A stretch of DNA of 17,648 nucleotides from DSWT01 sp035415725 (GTDB taxonomy: Bacteria > Chloroflexota > Anaerolineae > B4-G1 > SLSP01). The notes under the pieces were generated by a model. That model searched no databases. It had not been told where the DNA came from and was given only the letters and a program-made list of their open reading frames with translations. The position numbers and the translations under genes were made by a program. Below are positions 14,626 to 17,648 of the stretch, piece after piece; position 1 is the first letter of the stretch; each line of letters opens with the position of its first letter. The DNA lies in NCBI GenBank assembly GCA_035415725.1, contig DAOOGN010000091.1:1-17648 (forward strand), in the 5' to 3' direction.

Positions 14626-15126
14626 ATGACACTCCAGGGTTCAGTGTGGAAATACGGTGACAATGTGGACACCGACGCGATCATCCCGGCGCGCTATCTC
14701 AACATGTCCACGGCGGAGGAACTGGCGCGGCATTGCATGGAAGATATCGACACGCGCTTTGCCGGCGCGGTGTGCCCCGGCGACATCATCGTCGGCGGGG
14801 AGAACTTCGGCTGTGGGTCGTCGCGGGAGCACGCGCCGCTGGCGCTCAAGGGAGCGGGGGTGTCGTGTGTCATCGCCGCGAGCTTCGCGCGCATCTTCTA
14901 CCGCAACGCGATCAATATCGGTCTGCCCATTCTGATGTGCCCGGAGGCCGTCGCCGGAGCACAGCCGGGGGATGAACTCACGGTGGATTTGGAGGCCGGG
15001 ACGATTGCCAACGCCCGCACGGGAGAGGTGTACCACACAGCACCGTTTCCCCCGTTTATTATGAGCCTTATCGAAGCGGGCGGATTGATCCCGTATACGC
15101 GCGAGAAGCTGAAATCGTCGTTATGA
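14626..15126 (+). CDS. leuD: 3-isopropylmalate dehydratase small subunit (type 2 LeuD)
   Basis: LeuD carries the swivelling domain that completes the active site of LeuC. The 166-residue length is that of the type-2 small subunit. Motifs are YGDNVDTDAIIPARY (10-24), GCGSSREHAP (62-71) for substrate carboxylate binding, and ASFARIFYRNAINIGLP (85-101). The specificity loop after ARY reads LNMST; it lacks the Arg I expect in the corresponding loop of homoaconitases, in favour of isopropylmalate or methylmalate as substrate. GGAGGAG precedes the ATG at 14626. The last six bases overlap, on the opposite strand, the end of the broken HNH gene at 15121-15353. Confidence 0.95.
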   Translation: MTLQGSVWKYGDNVDTDAIIPARYLNMSTAEELARHCMEDIDTRFAGAVCPGDIIVGGENFGCGSSREHAPLALKGAGVSCVIAASFARIFYRNAINIGLPILMCPEAVAGAQPGDELTVDLEAGTIANARTGEVYHTAPFPPFIMSLIEAGGLIPYTREKLKSSL

Positions 15127-15353
15127 TGTCTGGCGCGGCGTTCCGCTGGGCGGATGCCAACCAGCATTTACCCACAGACGCCGCGCGTACATGATACGTG
15201 GGTTGTTCATTTTCAAAGTTGTGAGCGCGGTTGGATGTGGTCGGCTTCAAGCGGGATGCCGGTGACTCTCTCTGAGGTGCCGCAGTATTCACACCATTCG
15301 CCAAGCGTTTCCAGCCAGCGGCGTAATGCTAGAGGAATTGCGCCCTGGCTCAT
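15121..15353 (-). pseudogene. HNH endonuclease gene with its middle deleted
   Basis: On the minus strand an ATG at 15353 opens a 46-residue frame that reads LRRWLETLGEWCEYCG (10-25) and then LEADHIQPRSQ, the zinc CxxC and first half of an HNH nuclease, then stops at 15213. In another frame, 15216-15121 continues as LKMNNPRIMYARRLWVNAGWHPP, which I recognise as the C-terminal end of the same kind of protein. The central part, with the second CxxC and the catalytic Asn/His region, is missing, and the two ends are out of frame. The ATG overlaps the stop of the preceding gene (15350-15772) by four bases (ATGA), so the two formed an operon. The deletion junction lies within a few bases of 15213-15220. 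A nuclease activity is not expected. Confidence 0.8.
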
Positions 15354-15772
15354 GAGACAGACGGCAGTTCGTTGTTATCGGGAAGGAGATGTCCGCGTTG
15401 CGCCAGGATGGCATAGGCTTGTGCGCGACGCAAGATCGAACGCTCGTATTGGGCCAACAGGTGCATCTGTTCTTTTTTTTCGCTTGGCGTCAGAGGACGT
15501 TCGTCGTTGATCTCATTCAATGTAGCGAGCCGCGCCTGCATAGTGGGCGTGAATGTGGGTTGGGTAGCCGAGTAGAGTTTTTCGTCGCTCAACCATACCA
15601 TACTGGATAGCTCGTCGGCCAACGCCTCGGGTAAATCCGGCGACGGCGGCAACATCGCGGCAAGGGTCGTGGCAACCACGTCGTTCACCGGGCGGTGGAT
15701 GGTGGCGGAAGTGCGTTCTAGCCGCCGGTAAAGGGGTTCAGGAATCATAACGGGAACCATACGTGTCGTCAT
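15350..15772 (-). CDS. Hypothetical 140-aa protein, partner of an HNH endonuclease gene
   Basis: The function is unknown. The N-terminal 45 residues, with VPVMIPEPLYRRLERT (6-21) followed by an amphipathic helix VNDVVATTLAAML, look like a ribbon-helix-helix or other small DNA-binding fold. The rest is helical and charged, with LSDEKLYSATQPTFTPTMQARL and a C-terminal RSILRRAQAYAILAQRGH (111-128). I associate such proteins with downstream HNH nuclease genes in Chloroflexota, though I cannot search for this. AAAAGGAG lies about eight bases before the ATG at 15772, and the stop overlaps the start of the HNH pseudogene. The frame is intact although its partner is broken. The pair lies opposite to the operon, between leuD and cimA. 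Antitoxin-like or regulatory roles are speculative. Confidence 0.72.
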   Translation of the reverse strand: MTTRMVPVMIPEPLYRRLERTSATIHRPVNDVVATTLAAMLPPSPDLPEALADELSSMVWLSDEKLYSATQPTFTPTMQARLATLNEINDERPLTPSEKKEQMHLLAQYERSILRRAQAYAILAQRGHLLPDNNELPSVS

Positions 15773-15798
15773 TTCTTTTACTCCTTTTGTTGATGGTC

Positions 15799-15807
15799 AT
15801 TATAGCA
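15799..15807 (-). promoter_or_regulatory. Extended -10 promoter for the 140-aa protein/HNH pair
   Basis: Read on the minus strand, TGC-TATAAT (15807-15799) is a perfect extended -10 element, about 27 bases before the ATG at 15772. The -35 region is poor. A convincing plus-strand promoter for cimA in the same 67-base spacer was not found. Confidence 0.55.
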
Positions 15808-15839
15808 CAGACTGACTTTGAAGTATACAAGGAAATAGC

Positions 15840-17414
<1,575 letters not shown>

Positions 17415-17533
17415 TAATTTTTGTGCTGCGGAGATATTGGGACATCCCGGAGCGGCTGACGGAAACCTCATCGGAGCAATTTGTGATCTACTGAGTCTTG
17501 ACGGTCTGGTTCGAATGATTTCAACGTGGCTTA

Positions 17534-17554
17534 TCAACCAGTGATGCCGGTTGA
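17534..17554 (+). terminator. Weak hairpin downstream of cimA
   Basis: TCAACC (17534-17539) and GGTTGA (17549-17554) form a 6-bp stem with a 9-nt loop. No T tract follows, so a terminator role is doubtful. The rest of 17415-17566 contains no gene that I can support. Confidence 0.25.
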
Positions 17555-17566
17555 AGTAAACATTTA

Positions 17567-17618
17567 GGTAACTATTCAGCCACCTTTGCCAGGTGGCGAA
17601 CGGGACTTTGGGGAGGGC
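17567..17618 (-). repeat. Right copy of the perfect 52-bp terminal inverted repeat
   Basis: This copy is exactly complementary to 1-52, with its hairpin at 17579-17597. Outside it the window continues for 30 bases (17619-17648), so at this end the unit's outer edge could be compared with other copies. Inside it, the flanks of the two copies differ at once, consistent with two insertions of one element in opposite orientation. Confidence 0.9.
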
Positions 17619-17648
17619 ACATAACAGGTTACCCCTTCGGCAGGTGCT

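Noticed and set aside
13310..15126. LeuC/LeuD as homoaconitase for lysine synthesis
   Set aside because: Context is leucine and isoleucine synthesis, and the LeuD loop LNMST lacks the Arg expected for homoaconitase.
15068..15304. A 78-codon minus-strand open frame at the end of leuD
   Set aside because: It runs through the deletion junction of the HNH pseudogene in the wrong frame and into leuD; no motifs.

Overview
The window looks like a piece of a moderately GC-rich bacterial chromosome, most likely from the phylum Chloroflexota (Anaerolineae-like). That placement is inferred from gene content and style: an orf140/HNH gene pair that I associate with Chloroflexota, fungal/Bacteroidetes-type ketol-acid reductoisomerase, type-2 LeuC/LeuD, CimA, several Gfo/Idh oxidoreductases, and spacers filled with short heptanucleotide repeats. 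No rRNA, tRNA, CRISPR array or transposase gene was seen. A perfect 52-bp repeat sits in inverted orientation at both ends (1-52 and 17567-17618), so the window may be a contig or segment bounded by a dispersed element.

Left part (1-7518), accessory metabolism. On the minus strand an intramembrane zincin-like protein (1247-1879) is followed by a Gfo/Idh oxidoreductase (93-1181), read from a good promoter at 1931-1958. Divergent from it is deoC (2109-2858) with an extended -10 promoter. A minus-strand polytopic membrane protein (3032-3820) ends inside an integron attC-like inverted repeat (2959-3041). A hairpin-rich gene-free stretch (3821-4264) follows, then an AIM24-family gene (4265-4948, minus) with its own promoter. 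Two tandem Gfo/Idh oxidoreductases (5240-6268 and 6289-7518) run on the plus strand.

Right part (7540-17414), branched-chain amino acid biosynthesis. The order is leader peptide - ilvB - ilvN - ilvC - leuA - orf63 - leuC - leuD, then an opposite-strand pair (orf140 plus a broken HNH endonuclease gene), then cimA. IlvB/IlvN make acetolactate and acetohydroxybutyrate, IlvC reduces and isomerises them, LeuA diverts 2-ketoisovalerate to leucine, LeuCD isomerises isopropylmalate (and probably citraconate/methylmalate), and CimA makes citramalate from pyruvate and acetyl-CoA, giving threonine-independent isoleucine synthesis. ilvD, leuB and a transaminase gene are not in the window.

The most interesting element lies in front of ilvB. 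A consensus promoter is followed by a 51-codon leader ORF whose core is a run of Leu, Val and Ile codons, and then by an intrinsic terminator just before ilvB. Upstream sequences can pair alternatively with each other and with the terminator arm. This is the architecture of ribosome-mediated transcription attenuation sensing all three branched-chain amino acids. Other points worth attention are heptanucleotide repeats in four operon spacers, a 63-codon ORF positioned for coupling with leuC, an HNH gene that lost its middle but kept both ends, and an Ilv5-like IlvC with an acidic residue in its cofactor loop.
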